Positions 13,601 to 24,749 of a DNA stretch of 60,000 nucleotides are shown one piece after another. The notes beneath the pieces are model-generated. The model worked only from the letters and a program-made list of their open reading frames with translations, searched no databases and was not told the DNA's origin. Both the position numbers and the translations under genes were made by a program. The stretch is taken from contig OU612071.1 in assembly GCA_914767715.1 (NCBI GenBank), positions 19,094,948-19,154,947 on the forward strand, in the 5' to 3' direction. The first letter of the stretch is position 1; each line of letters starts with the position of its first letter. The DNA is from Membranipora membranacea. Its lineage: Eukaryota > Bryozoa > Gymnolaemata > Cheilostomatida > Membraniporidae.

Positions 13601-16600
13601 AATGCTGAAAGGTTTTACCGATGAAAGTTACAGAGGAGTTTCTCAAGATTTGTTACGCTCTTTGTCAAGAATAATCTGTTCCTGTTGAACAGCATCAGCT
13701 CGAATGGAAAGAAATGTGATAAAGGAAAGTACAAATAAGCGGGCTTCTTGTTGGTGCAGCTTGCGATGAACTGCCAACTCAATTGTAACTGGAACGCCGA
13801 AATCTGTCCTGAGTTCATGGCCAGGGGCATACCATAGAAATCACAAAACACTGACCTGATCTCACACATTGATAATTATGCATGTATGTAGTTTTGATTT
13901 CAACAATTTGGAATTTTGCTCGCACACAAGTTGGAAGGATCATAATCTATCCTAAAGATAAACCCTGGCTAGAACAATACACTCTGAATACCTCATAGTT
14001 CTAGTTGTATTTCTCAAATGAAATAGGTTTGTAAGACCATCTCACATCTATCTATGTTACAAATAATTGGGAAGCAATCTCTAATTGGAAAACTTAATTT
14101 ACCCCACTGTAAATAATATAGTAACATCACTATCAGAGATCAAGGAAGTATGTCCTGAATTTCACAATTATATTACCGATGTTCTTTTTTTATCTATAAC
14201 AATATTTCAATAAAATCCTGTGGTAATCATGTATCACAGCCGAATCTTGAGATTAGACAGTAAAAATTAAAAGCAAAGCTGACCCAAGCCAAACTTTCAA
14301 GGAATATTGAAGTTACAGAAGCGTGAGGCATAATGTTTAGTTGATATACAAGGTATCAGAGAGTTTACTATCATAAAGGCAAATCCATCCCCCGATGAGA
14401 AGGGGAGCTGCCATTCAGTTTTGTAACATCATAACAGGCTAGCAGAAGGATTGCTGGTACTAAATCAAATGAGCAATCCCTCCGTTGAAAACCATTTAAA
14501 TTGTCGGGCAAAGCTAGATTACAACACTATAAAAACTTGTATATTTTGTCAAAAACTCACGTTCAAGCGATAATATCAGGAATGTCCTAGCCATAGACAA
14601 ATCGCACAACTATATATTGGACACTGAGCATCAAATTGAGTCCTTATTATATACTGTGATGCAATGACATCTAACTTTGGTAGAAAAGTCAATGATGCGT
14701 AGCCCATGTGTGTAAATCAATAGCAAACTCACATGATTTAGCATTGTTGGCCTGCTGAGTTTTTATATTTCATACTAATGAGAAGTGCATTACGTATTAT
14801 GGTATATTACTCGGGGTATCTGACAATGGAAACTATGAATAAACAAAAACAAAAATGCTTGGTTTTATTCCAAGTGTAAATAATCTGAATGATATCACCA
14901 CCTTCGAGATGAGACAGTGTAGTTCATACCTGACAAGTCTCCATATTTTGTATGGAGGCTCCAAGCTTTTCGAAGTTTGTTTCCACCCCTTACCCATCTT
15001 TTGCCTCTTATTTTTCAGCTTCCTTCCCCTAAAAAAGCTTTTCTCTTTGCAAAGGAAACTATGTTTACCTACATCCACAGTATATTTTTTCCCCTTTTTT
15101 ACACTTGGTATTATATGACTGCCCTATTTAACGAGCCCCCATAAGCACAGCTGGCCTGTGTGAGGTATCTGAACCTAGCCCAACAGTACCTCTCCTAGTT
15201 TGGATGAAATGTAACAATATCATTTGTAAAATCAGGTTAAATGATAGACAACATTCATAATATGAATGCTCAAGTCTTGGCCCAGAAATATGACAAACCA
15301 TGGCTGAGTTGGCCCAGAGTGGTTTTTCGGGTTGGGAGGTTGTCCGCAGAGACCTTTTGATTTCTGGGTCTACAAAGTCGTCATTGTCATCATCAACTCG
15401 TTATAGTGTGCAGGTAGATTCATGTGAATATTCAAAATGGTCATTACTGATTTCGGCACCAAAGGGTACCAAATCCTAACTAGCTCTAAATGTGATATTT
15501 ACAATCACAGTTAGTAAGTTGTTTAACTAATAATGCTATGTTATTTTTGCTCAATCAAATTAAGCAATGAGGTTGACAGAATATAGCCAAAGCTCTTATC
15601 GTTTGGTGCTGCTCTTCCGTATCAAATTATTTCTTATTCTGTAAAAGCTATAAAATCATCTCAAAGCAATTGATTTACATGCAGGGGCTATGCATCATTA
15701 CACTCTCTACCACAGTGCATTCTGCGCATGCTCAGCTCTGGGCATGAGCTGATCTCTGCAAAATTGAGTCTCGGAATTCCGAAGCCATCTGATTGGCTAC
15801 CTGCTCTGGTGGCACACTCTCAAATGCGTGCGGAATTGTTAGAAAGAGCTATCTTCTATAGTCACTATAAGCTAAATTTGACTGGCAATTTATGCAGGGA
15901 GTGTCCTCTCTCCCCAGACCAAAATTGCAATCAGAACCAAGACTAAACTCATTGTTCTTGCACATGCGCAAATTCAAGTCACGCATGATACATACTTAGC
16001 CTTACGACATTCTCTTTGTGGTAATGATAGCCTAGTTTATCAGTGATCTACATGCCCAGTCAGATCACGAGAGTCAGTATGACCACAGTGAGATGTCATT
16101 GCGTCACAGTATTTAATTAGGACACTTTCCGACAGGCTATTTACTACACAGTGTTCAGTTTAGTGTTATGTGTTCTGTCTATGGTCTAAGCAGTGCAAAC
16201 GAATGAATAATTTGTCAAATTTCAAGACTTTGATGAAAATGGAATAGATGGAACATAATTTGCTTATCAAACCTTTCAAATCAAGAGATCAAAATTTTCT
16301 CCTTGGGTTTGCTGGCTTGATACCATAGTAGTATTATCTAAGTTTAGCAGGACATATAGGATTAACACCTCAGCAGCTATCGATGAAGCCATATATTTTA
16401 GAAATTTGATTTGGTGTTCAACTCGGGGAAGATTGATTCCTGGTTTAACTTAACATGTTATAATGGGACTGCCGTCTGCCCTTTTCCTGGTATCAAAAAT
16501 GATAAATTTTCACCTAAGTCATGGATGAAATTAAACTCAAGACCTTGAGTAGAAGAAAACCTGTTGATATGTGTCGATAAGTCATCTTGAGGGACAATTT

Positions 16601-18340
16601 AAAATGGTAAGCTCTGCAGAAACATAATCATTTGTCGTACAGTTTGTGAACACAATCATTTGCCTATTTCAATATGGATTGTTGAAACTTTGACTGGATA
16701 CGGAGTCAATAACATAGTACCAATGTAAATGTTGCATTACTGAAGTCTGCTCAGCAAGACGAATGTAATATAAAGTGGGAGTGGAAGCTACCAGATGATA
16801 ACTCAATATATAATCAGGATGGTATTTTTTAGAATGCATCAAACAGCCATAACACTATTATTGGTAACAACTCATTTGTTGTCCTCTTCAATAAAATAAA
16901 TTGAATGACAGATTTTTGTCTTCTGTACTAATATGACAACTGATGATTTAACCTTCAGGTTCATCATGATTATTTACCGTAGATTAGAGTATGAAGGACA
17001 GTATAGTGATGTCGAGACCTTGATCAGTCAAAAGAACTCACAGCCAAAATCAAAATTCTCACACTTCAAGCAAACTTCCTTATCAGTCTAACTGCTATAT
17101 GACTTCTTACGTATATGGATGAATTGCCGAGTGCTATCAAATCGTATAGATCCTTCTTTACCGTCTGTCGAGATGTAATACTTCAGGACCATTGATCTGA
17201 ATAGATATCCACATCCGGCATCAAGAATGCTCCTGCTGTATTCAACCTTAAAATCAGACAATATCAAAAGGTCATGCTCAGTTGAGTTTCCAGAGGTTTT
17301 GTATGGTTGTGCTTCACCCAAGACAAATAACTGCGCAATGGCCCTTACTTCATGCGCAGTGGATTTAATTTAGCATATCAACACCAATCTTGATAGATAT
17401 CTGCAATCTGACCTAAACAGTCCGACCTGAAAGTTCAGAGCTGCCAATTTTAATGAGCAAATGCTGAACCAATTTAATACTGGATATCCTCATTTGCCCT
17501 AAAGCATGGTGTTTAGCCAATTATCAGCTTGCTTATAGAAGTTAACTGTCAACTTTAAAAATGAGTGATTCAAAATGTGATTAAGTAAGTGATTAAGTAA
17601 GTGATAAAGTGATAGGACATCATAAGGAAATTGAAAATTAACAAAAATCCAACACAGCGCACTAGATTGTGTAGATCTTCATGAACCCAAGTCAGGCATT
17701 ACCCTTGACCGTTCAAAACATTGGTGCCAATGGCGGTTTCAGGCTGTAATACTCACATGATATTCTCCAATAACATTGTGTGGGGGTCTTGGCAACCACC
17801 CAAAGCGATCCAGTTCTGTAGATGTTAAATATCTAAACTTGAGGTCTGATGATAAAAAGCCAAATCTGTATATTTTAAGAGGCTCCCACTCGTTGTACTG
17901 TACAGTTGCACTTGGATCTTTACCAAATAATGCAAGGATCTCTGTGCGGTTGGGCAGTCTTATACTCACAACCTCATCTTGTAATATATATTCATACCAG
18001 TATGCGTTGTTAAATAAATCGCTAAAAAAGACACAAACTAGCTATTGACCACATTGAGCATGCAAAATTTATCGATGTCTCTAATAATTCAAGTATAAAC
18101 TGCATCAAAAGTTTTTTGAATAGTGCAATAGTATCATTCTTCTGTCCATATCAGTATTTCAGCTGCATTTCTTCTTTTGTACTTGAGTCTGTTAAAAAAT
18201 CCAGATAATCAATCTGTTGTCGAAGTAAACCCAATCTACAAAGTTGTATAAGTTTACATAATGTTCATAGCTACATACCCCCCAGCATATGGAGATTCCA
18301 GCAGACACCAAATGAGAAGAATTTGCATCTTAAGCGACAT
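3935..18340 (-). CDS. 16-exon single-pass receptor-like protein: signal peptide, 5 FN3, CCP, TM, YGNV-repeat tail
   Basis: Seen: sixteen exons join in frame with no stop and a total of 2799 bases (932 residues). In transcript order they are 18279-18340, 17757-18021, 17111-17330, 13033-13197, 12371-12532, 11109-11323, 10684-10870, 10140-10294, 8594-8741, 7775-7954, 7179-7337, 6631-6933, 5457-5645, 5006-5099, 4465-4673 and 3935-4020. All introns are GT-AG and junction phases match. Layout by residue: signal peptide 1-21, unrecognised region 22-182, FN3-like domains 183-740, CCP 741-803, transmembrane exon 804-835, cytoplasmic tail to 932. No kinase or phosphatase is present. Inference: a cell-surface adhesion or cytokine-receptor-like protein that signals through tail tyrosines; no WSxWS motif was seen. 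An alternative acceptor for exon 9 (8725) exists, but the chosen one fits the phase-0 donor of exon 8. The exact exon set lacks transcript support. Confidence 0.8.
5006..5099 (-). CDS. Transmembrane exon of the receptor gene
   Basis: Phase 1 to 2, 94 bases. It encodes a ~25-residue hydrophobic stretch (STVLIAVGLGVATVLLLIIG and onward) containing a GxGxA-like small-residue face that may favour helix packing. A lysine/arginine-rich segment (KISRGKR) follows at the start of the next exon, the expected cytoplasmic stop-transfer signal for a type I protein. Confidence 0.85.
5457..5645 (-). CDS. CCP/sushi domain exon of the receptor gene
   Basis: One phase-1/phase-1 exon of 62 codons. It carries the CCP pattern of four cysteines with a Gly and Trp before the third: a first Cys near the start, Cys in LQCLDGY, then AIWECDD, a tryptophan and a final Cys near the end (DDCVI). 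CCP modules bind complement or other proteins and are usually one symmetric exon, as here. It sits between the last FN3 domain and the membrane. Confidence 0.85.
6631..13197 (-). CDS. Nine exons encoding five FN3-like domains
   Basis: Domains begin at phase-1 junctions, as is usual for mobile FN3 modules. Pairs are exons 4+5 (phase-1 internal intron), 6+7 and 8+9 (phase-0 internal introns) and 10+11 (phase-1). Exon 12 is one undivided 303-base domain. FN3 marks seen: a proline-rich start (APSAPYG, DPLPPKDL), the B-strand tryptophan (LNFSW, RLMW), and 'L..G.KYR' strands in the second halves (NLKVGTKYR, QTGLKYRFN). Sequence drift is large and exons 6+7 are the least typical, so some domains could be Ig-like instead. 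Several N-glycosylation sequons are present (NFS, NIT, NTT, NLT, NYT). Confidence 0.7.
8272..8495. repeat. Minisatellite of GAGTACC-type short units
   Basis: A run of 8-10-base units built on 'gagtacc(t/c)', with longer-order repetition including 'gaataccaagtacctaagtac'. It lies in the intron between exons 9 and 10 of the receptor gene. Open frames across it are by-products of the repeat. Confidence 0.9.
9830..10147 (-). repeat. Minisatellite of ~32 bp copying the exon-8 splice donor
   Basis: About ten copies with a period of 31-34 bases. On the gene's strand each reads roughly ACACA-GTAAGT-CTGCCCTACCTCC. The copy touching exon 8 is its real donor (exon edge at 10140). The next two copies into the intron have weakened donors (GTACCT and GTAACT), while most more distant copies keep GTAAGT. 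Confidence 0.85.
11602..12010. repeat. Foldback (long inverted repeat) element in intron 5
   Basis: The arm at 11602-11744 matches the reverse complement of 11868-12010 with few differences. It includes a long near-identical stretch around 'atatgagctctcaaaa' and an outer 'gccacagctgg'. Further inner inverted pairs (around 11750-11775 and 11800-11835) extend the palindrome, with one ~45-base insertion in the right side. The structure suggests a foldback MITE. It would make a long hairpin in the receptor pre-mRNA. Confidence 0.8.
13198..17110 (-). other. 3.9-kb intron of the receptor gene
   Basis: The longest intron of the gene. No domain-like reading frame of the right phase was seen. A frame at 13619-13853 on the minus strand is open and framed by possible splice sites, but its phase (2/2) does not fit the neighbouring phase-1 exons, so I did not include it. 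Confidence 0.6.
17111..18340 (-). CDS. N-terminal exons 1-3: signal peptide and unrecognised ectodomain
   Basis: Exon 1 begins at the ATG at 18340-18338 and encodes a short basic start followed by a hydrophobic core (residues about 5-15, 'MQILLIWCLLE'). It ends in a phase-2 donor. Exon 2 (17757-18021, phase 2 to 0) and exon 3 (17111-17330, phase 0 to 1) encode about 160 residues I cannot assign to a family. They are rich in aromatic residues and poor in cysteine, and so are not CCP or EGF. The region may be a divergent beta-sandwich. This start was chosen because it alone gives a signal peptide and the phase needed by exon 2. Confidence 0.7.
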
Positions 18341-18598
18341 AATTAGCTTGATTAGCTATAAGAATGACTAGCCATCCAATCTTGAGTACTTGTTTGATGA
18401 ATTAATTTGCAGCTACAAAAACAGTGCTAGTATTTATCTCAACTTTCAAATTGATTCAAGTTCATAATAGTTATAGACAAACAGCGAAGCTAACACAAGG
18501 CGTGACTCCAACAATCGATTACTTTGTGTCGCTCACAGGGTAAATATTTGCTAAGAGCTCTCATTTCTATGTTCCTGCGTTCCGCTATCACTTGTGGG
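18341..18598. other. Upstream flank of the receptor gene
   Basis: About 260 bases separate the predicted ATG from the transposon inverted repeat at 18600. The promoter and 5' untranslated region should lie here or further right. I see no distinct TATA or initiator element. Confidence 0.4.
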
Positions 18599-18889
18599 CT
18601 TCACGCTGCTTTTACACTGGGCGATAACACGCGGGCCGATATTACTGGGAAATCGGTTAGGCTAAGTATCGTCAATAAAGACCTGTTCAAACATGCCGAG
18701 TGCGAAAACACCATTGACCGACATGAATGGGATTGCCCAGTCTGTTGTTTACAAATCCTCTTGTTTACAAACGAACATAGAAAACTTAAATTACAATGAA
18801 TAATGTGTGCTTTTTCAAGCAAACCTTCTAGTAGTAGTAATTTTTTCTTGTGGGTTAAAATCGCAAGTGTTGTCTCCGTCCGAGGACTG

Positions 18890-19075
18890 AGAAATAAGGG
18901 CGCGGGCGCCGTATTCGGCGCCAAGTTGCTCTCAGTTTGCAGGCAGGTCGGAGCACACCTGGGGCGTCATATGAGCCCAGTAGTCAGTAGACTGCAGTGG
19001 GATTCGAACCCAGGACCTCCAACACTTGCGCGTTGAAGGGTTGCGCTCTAACCAACTGAGCTACCTCCTACTCCT
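18890..19075 (-). mobile_element. tRNA-derived SINE, copy A
   Basis: On the minus strand it begins GGAGTAGGAGGTAGCTC. It contains an A-box-like TAGCTCAGTTGGTTAGAGC and a B-box GGGTTCGAATCC, then a shared non-tRNA body with 'ccaggtgtgctc' and 'gacctgcctgcaaactgaga'. The body matches the copies at 34.7 and 58.6 kb. It is not a functional tRNA because the two ends do not pair. Confidence 0.8.
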
Positions 19076-19649
19076 AATTGTTGCAGTTATTGCTGCAAGA
19101 GGCAGGAGGAGAAATAGGAGAGAGAGGAGTGTGTGGGTCTCTAGCCTACTAAGGCAGAGACAGGAGAGAGGAGTATGAGCTGAACATTCAAAATAAAATT
19201 TCATGAAGTTTATTGTATTCATTTTATCATTTTTAGTTACTTTTCTAATTTTAACTCTTCCAAACCCAACTAGGATATTTCATCACCCAGTACCATAATA
19301 ATGCTTTTAATAACTGCTTCTAACGACACACCCATCTAGAATATTCCCTGTTTACTGTTTCATAAGCCAGTATCACATTTTATATGCTTTTAATCACTGT
19401 ACATGAGTAGAGTCTAGTCAAAAGTACACAACTTAACCAACTGAAGTAAGTTTCTTGAGTTCTGCCTGCTGGCAGACCACCCTGACATGATATGGCCTTG
19501 TTTGTACTCTGTTGTTAGACTGTAGCCTCCCTTTGGTTGTAGGTAGAGGCTAATTGAAAACCCCCATTGCACCACTGCATCCATTGACCTGGTTACCAGT
19601 CCAGTTTCTCCCAGCTATCTCGCAAAGGAAATTAAGACCAAGAGCCATT

Positions 19650-19820
19650 CCCTCCCACTCAATTTTCTTGCCCGATAAACATGTTAATAGTTTGTCCATA
19701 TCCCTTCCCTCCCCAATTTTTCTTGCCCAATAAATGTGTTAATAGTTTGTCCATATCCCTTCGCACTCCAATTTATCTTGCAGGATATATAAGCTAATAG
19801 TTTGTCCATATCCCCCCTCC
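19650..19820. repeat. Three tandem copies of a ~55-60-base unit
   Basis: Copies share 'aatttttcttgccc', 'taatagtttgtccatatccc' and a pyrimidine-rich join. The third copy is more diverged. Confidence 0.8.
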
Positions 19821-19863
19821 CCCCAAAGCCAGCCCCAAAGTCGGGTCAATTTTATTCCCAGCC

Positions 19864-19955
19864 CAGATAGAGACGGCGTACTCGTTACCTTCCCCGTCAG
19901 ATAGAGTCGGCGTACTCGGTATATTCACAGGCAGATAGAGTCGGCGCACTCGTTT
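19864..19955. repeat. Three tandem copies built on 'cagatagagtcggcg'
   Basis: Units of about 30 bases read cagatagag(a/t)cggcg(t/c)actcg with variable joins. They lie directly after the previous tandem repeat. Confidence 0.75.
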
Positions 19956-20197
19956 TAGAGGGTCGGCATGCTCAGCATGAATAGGCAATGTGTGTGGTCG
20001 CAGTGGCGGATATCGCCGCCTTAGGATAACCCCCTAAAAATCCTCTACATATGGAACTCTGTGATCCCTGATTTGGTACAGGGGACAGGAAGAAGAATTG
20101 CTGGGACTTGTCAAACAGTGATGGGAAGGTTCCTCTACCATGCATTTTTGTGTTTACTATTTCACTTGTATTTTATCTACTGCAGATTGACCTAATT

Positions 20198-21259
20198 TAG
20201 TGTTAGTGCCAATGGTAGAGTGTCTGACGGCGGAGTGTTTGCAGCCTCATCACTTTCACCTGCCCTCGAGACAGGAACTCTAAATGTGCCTCCGTCTGCT
20301 CAGCTGCCAGGTTCAGATATAGTGCTGCCGCATGTCATCCTGGGTGACAAAGTATCCCTCTCAAGGAATACATCATGAGACCATACCCACGCGGAGAGCT
20401 GAAACATAATCAGAAGGTAAGTTGACAACATTTATGTCAGTAACAACTAAATCTTCAAATGAGCTGCTATATTTTCAATGAATGTTGTTCATTACATGAT
20501 TCACACCACAGTATTTAACTTTCAACAGACCCCACATGTATCATCTGTCTTTAATCAGCCAATAGGCCTTAGTGTTATTGTATCCGGATATTGTCCAGCC
20601 TTTTGGGTGACTCTACAAGTAATATAATCCTCATATGTGTAATCTTGCTGTCCTCATGAGTTTACATGTTGCACAGTAAACAGTCATAGGTAGAGTCCCT
20701 TTCCCAATGTTGCCTTTTTCTTTTGCGTCCTCCAAGTTTTTGGTGTTTTTGTTTGGATCCATAATATGTAATAATATATATTTATATGTAGTTGTTACAA
20801 AGGTATAATATGATTCCTGAGTGCGAAGTATGACAGTAGTCTGCACTATCTGTTTGCGTCTACATGACTGACTGGTTTTTGGCGGTTTGTGTACTCCAAC
20901 TACATGTAAAAATTGGAGTTGCCTTCATTTTATGTGTGTTGGGCAACTCCAAAGCAATATATGGTGGCTATTACAATTTGGGTAATATTCAATATAACAG
21001 TGGTAATAGAGGTGAAGACGTTTAATTTGATGCAATAATGCCCAATTTAAACCTGGTTTTAAAATACAAATTTATATAATTTCTCCATTTCCATTCTTAC
21101 TTTCAGATCTTCAATTACCCTTTATTCAGAGCAAGACGCCTTATAGAGAATGTGTTTGGTAGCATAGCGGCGACATGGAGAATATATGATAGTAATATAG
21201 CCCTCCAGCCTGAGAATATTGACATTGACATTAGCAACGTGTTTTTCAAAACTACTTAA
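20198..21259 (+). pseudogene. PIF/Harbinger DDE transposase, two exons, broken
   Basis: Exon A (about 20198-20416) encodes the Harbinger signature SDGGVF, then a stretch ending VILGD (a catalytic-Asp region). After a frame change comes MRPYPRGEL. It ends at a clean GTAAGT donor (20417). Exon B (21107-21259) starts after TTTCAG in matching phase and encodes FNYPLFRARRLIENVFG, the conserved third-Asp/Glu region of this family, then stops with TAA. Family knowledge: PIF/Harbinger transposases cut at TWA targets and work with a Myb/SANT or MADF partner. Broken by the frameshift at about 20360 and by an early C-terminal stop; the N-terminal part was not found. Confidence 0.75.
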
Positions 21260-21939
21260 TCGCAAACAGACAGATCTGCCCAACAGTAACCATTCAACAT
21301 AATGAAGTAAACCCACCCTTGGCATGTCGGATGGGCCAGATAGCTGTTGTCCCGCGTCCTTGCAGGCGGGACGCTTAATCGGTTTGTGATGGCTTTTGTC
21401 ATCATGTCAACAATGAGGGAGTCCTGGGTTGGCAAGAAGACATGATCTGATTGTAGCTTGTTTTTTTCAGGGGTTGTCCACCCTTTTTACACGAGAACAT
21501 AACTAACTATACATTGTTTTTCTTAATCTTGAAAACAAAAAATTATATCTCTGTTAAAAGTCAGTTGAGTATTTAATAACCAATGTCCATATCATGGTAA
21601 ATAGGGGGTAGGAACCTTGAAGTAGCAGCTGGCGGTGGCGGCTGCTAAGATTGTGATGATGCCATGAATAGAAAGGTGTTAGGTTGCTGAGCAGGACACA
21701 ATTGAGCTTGAAATAACACTTCCTCAATTTTCAGTATACATAATGCCCTGTTTCGGGGACTTTGATTTGACACAGATTTTCAGCAATATGCATCGGATAA
21801 ATGATCATGATGATGTTGAGCTTTATTATTTTTTCCTCCTAAAACCATTTGTGGGTGGTACACTGGAGTGAAATTTCAAGATTAAACAGAAAGGGCTCTA
21901 ATAAAAACATATTAGTCAGTAAGAACAAACAGTAAGGCA

Positions 21940-22245
21940 TTATAACACCTTGGAAAAATTATAAAAGAAGCTATTTTGCAGTTTTGTAGTCCTGCAAACA
22001 GGCATATGAATGTCACGAGATACACGGGTAATTCTGCTCTCCTTTCTGATGATCAGCTTGTTTAGTGGGTGGATGTCTTGTTTACGGATTCGTAATATCA
22101 GCTTAGAGCATTGGTCTTGCATGAATAGCTCGATAGGTGGCATACCACACTCACAGATAGCTGCGTCATAGCTGAGATCTATGATGTGGCAGTCATCCTT
22201 CTCAGCTGGTTGTGATGGCTTCTTCTGTTGAATCATGTTTTTCAC
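21940..22245 (-). pseudogene. LINE reverse-transcriptase C-terminal fragment
   Basis: The minus-strand frame contains HPLNKLI, then TRVSRD, CRTTKLQNSFFYNF. This is the usual end of LINE ORF2 proteins and resembles the end of the larger LINE at 32.9 kb. No reverse-transcriptase core is next to it. The fragment lies inside the Harbinger boundaries, so it is probably a later insertion. Confidence 0.55.
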
Positions 22246-23126
22246 CTAGCTGTTTAAGTTGCCCACAGGCTTGCTCCAAGATACTAAAGTAAACATCCTC
22301 ACTTAATTTCCTTTCCTGGTCTGGATGTTGCTGAGACCGAAACTGGGTATGGTGTGGAGTGGTGGATACTTCCGATACCTAGTCATCGTCAAGTGCTGGC
22401 CTGGCCTCTTCCTAAGAAACACAATGCTGATTCAACTGAGTCATATACATGTAGTATCGCGATAATTTTTTGGAAGAAATGAGCTCAATTAGGTGAGGAC
22501 AGACTCTGTATATGCGCACACTGTACCTACCCTGGCTAGACTTGATTGATTGATGTAGAAATTACAGCCTTTGCTTACTTTTTTGAATGTAGAAGGGTAA
22601 TGTGTCTATAGGTACTGCATATGTTGCAGCTTTGTAGGCTTTTTGTTCTTGTGTAGTTGAGATGAGAAGAATAGCAGGCCTACTGCAAAATTACATTAGA
22701 TGTATTCCTACCTCAGCTGACTGGTCATTAGTTACATCTGATAGAGGTGATCGATGAATTGTGTCAGCTTGGGAGGCAACCTCAACATGATCCCTGAGGA
22801 ACATACAGGCATCGTAATATGCCCGTTACTTTTATGGACTTCGCACCTGCCCCAGATCTTGTCTCTGCTTCGATCTTGTTTTTTGCTTTAATTACCATGT
22901 CCTGATAGAACTTTATTTAGTATTAGCCTGCTTATTTCATTGTTCATACCAAGGGGAGTACTCTTACTGTACATGCATTTTGATCATTCAACAACAGGGG
23001 AATGGATTTGACCTAAGCAGTGGCCAGTTGGCATCAGCAGGTATCAACAAAAATACTAATAAAAGTATATTGTGTGTTATAAAGTATTTGCATGGTTCTC
23101 CAAGGACCGGAGTAAAAGATTCTAAC

Positions 23127-23262
23127 CTGTTATCTTGAAAACAGCTCCCAATTCTGCAAGCTTCTCCTGCCTTTTTGAATAGTAGTTAAGATGTGCACTG
23201 TTGCAAATTTCAGGCTTACCCTGCAGCTCCTCTATAAACCTATCGATGTTGTAAGCAGTCAT
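23127..23262 (-). pseudogene. MADF-like exon, probable Harbinger accessory protein
   Basis: From an ATG at 23262-23260 the minus strand encodes 45 codons. They include a stretch like the first half of MADF domains (DRFIEELQGKPEICNSAHLN, then YYSKRQEKLAELG) up to a possible GTTAGA donor. A second open exon at about 22704-22796 does not match in phase, so the rest of the domain is unclear. In Harbinger transposons a MADF or Myb/SANT protein helps the transposase bind DNA and enter the nucleus. Its position opposite the transposase fits this role. Confidence 0.45.
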
Positions 23263-24374
23263 TCTTGCTTGCAAAGCAGAAAACCCAACAGTTCACGCGA
23301 TAAAGAGAAGTGTCTATTGTTCAGTAGCTACAATGAGATTTTCATTTTCATTGCCCAGTAACAATGCGATCATCATCTGCACCAGCATTGCCCGAGCTAT
23401 TTCAGCCCTCGGCACACTCGCCCACTCAGCTCGGCCAAGGTGTTCACACTGACCGATTTTTGTACGAGAAGACAACTCGATACGATTATCGCCTAGTGTA
23501 AAAGCAGCGTAAGACACTCCTTTATCATAGCAGTATATAAGCTGTTAATGATAAGCATTAGAATTACGAAAGACATATAGTCAGTTGATTACAGGGACTG
23601 GTTAATAAGCAAGTTGAGCATCACAACTCACAAAGGGCTTAATAAGAGTGGTTGAGGTAATAGTTACACAGGTGACGAGGGTGCAAAACCAACGGGTAGT
23701 TATTGGTTAGTGGTTAGAGGCAGGGGGTATTAATAGAACATGTACAGACAGACGAATTCAATGGTATTACCATATCAGTAAACAACGTGGTAATGATGTG
23801 AAACAGTGAATAAGACTAGGTTACACAATTTCCGTATGTATTGACAATTTGGTATGTATCAAAATAACTAGATCGATGGTGTAGGGCTTGTGAGATTGAC
23901 AAGGTTAAGAGACTCTGAAAACCCTGTAATTAAAAACATTATTTTTGACGTCGGCATATATAGTTCCCTTGGTGGCCACATGACTCGTTTCATGGGAATT
24001 GCTGAGCTGAGGAGTGATCTTATCTTTGTCTACTATTGCTTCGCATTAAATTATGAATATACATGGTAAAGTCACAACCCACCTCTTTTTTTCGAAGGCA
24101 GGCCAGTTATCGGATCTGCGTTTCATGACTAAAATTGTTGAACAATACTGAACTATTCTAGAATTGCTCACATTTGACCGATATATATGTTTACCCAATC
24201 AGCAACCATTATCGTATAATAAACCCTGCCTGCTAAATAAATTACATTCATTATTGCTATGGTATTGTTATAGCATAAGCCTTTACAGTGGACATGAGAA
24301 TCTTCCCTGGGCTACCCCAGAGGTGACTGGTTGCTGTGAGGAACAGTGTTGCTCATTGTTATCAGGAGTTTTTG

Positions 24375-24749
24375 CTATGCAAGCCATACAGATATCAAAT
24401 CAAATGTTTTAAGATTGATATCAATGGATGAAATATTTAGTAACCTATTATGGGAAACGAGATCAAAAGCATATGAGAATTCCAGGTCTGTAATGTCTAC
24501 TGATATGTTGTTATTGTAATAATTGACAAAATTAAATACTGTATTGAGAAGCTGTGTATCACTCCCATGTTTTTCTAGTCGGACACCATGTTGATTGTTG
24601 TAGATTAAGCTAAACCCAGCTATAAAAGAATGATTATTGTGTGACAAAATGTTTTTCAAAATATGGACACATGATATAATTGTTGGATTTATTGGACGAT
24701 AGTTAAATGGATCAGACTTTTTTACATTTATATTATTATGGAATGACAT
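24375..24749 (-). pseudogene. Non-LTR reverse transcriptase fragment
   Basis: The minus-strand frame keeps LINE RT landmarks in order: NYRPI near the start, HILKNIL, a NQHG-like motif (NNQHGVR), TQLL, a degraded DLxxAFD (LEFSYAFD) followed by VSHNRLL, and an ISVWL end. The catalytic FADD box is absent because the fragment ends first. It is separate from the plus-strand LINE that begins at 25.9 kb. Confidence 0.75.

Larger units (their letters stand above)
18599..23515. mobile_element. Decayed PIF/Harbinger-like DNA transposon with inverted terminal repeats
   Basis: A ~28-base sequence around 'gctgcttttacact' followed by '(g/a)ggcgataa' occurs at 18600-18627 on the plus strand and, inverted, at 23487-23514. 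Weaker similarity continues inward. Between them lie the core of a Harbinger DDE transposase on the plus strand (20.2-21.26 kb) and a MADF-like exon on the minus strand (23.1-23.3 kb), the two-gene set typical of Harbinger elements. A SINE, tandem repeats and a LINE scrap have been added inside. The exact ends and the 3-base target duplication could not be fixed. Confidence 0.5.

Noticed and set aside
13619-13853. Open minus-strand frame with possible splice sites, encoding about 78 residues
   Set aside because: Its phase (2/2) does not fit between the phase-1 exons 3 and 4, and no domain is recognisable.
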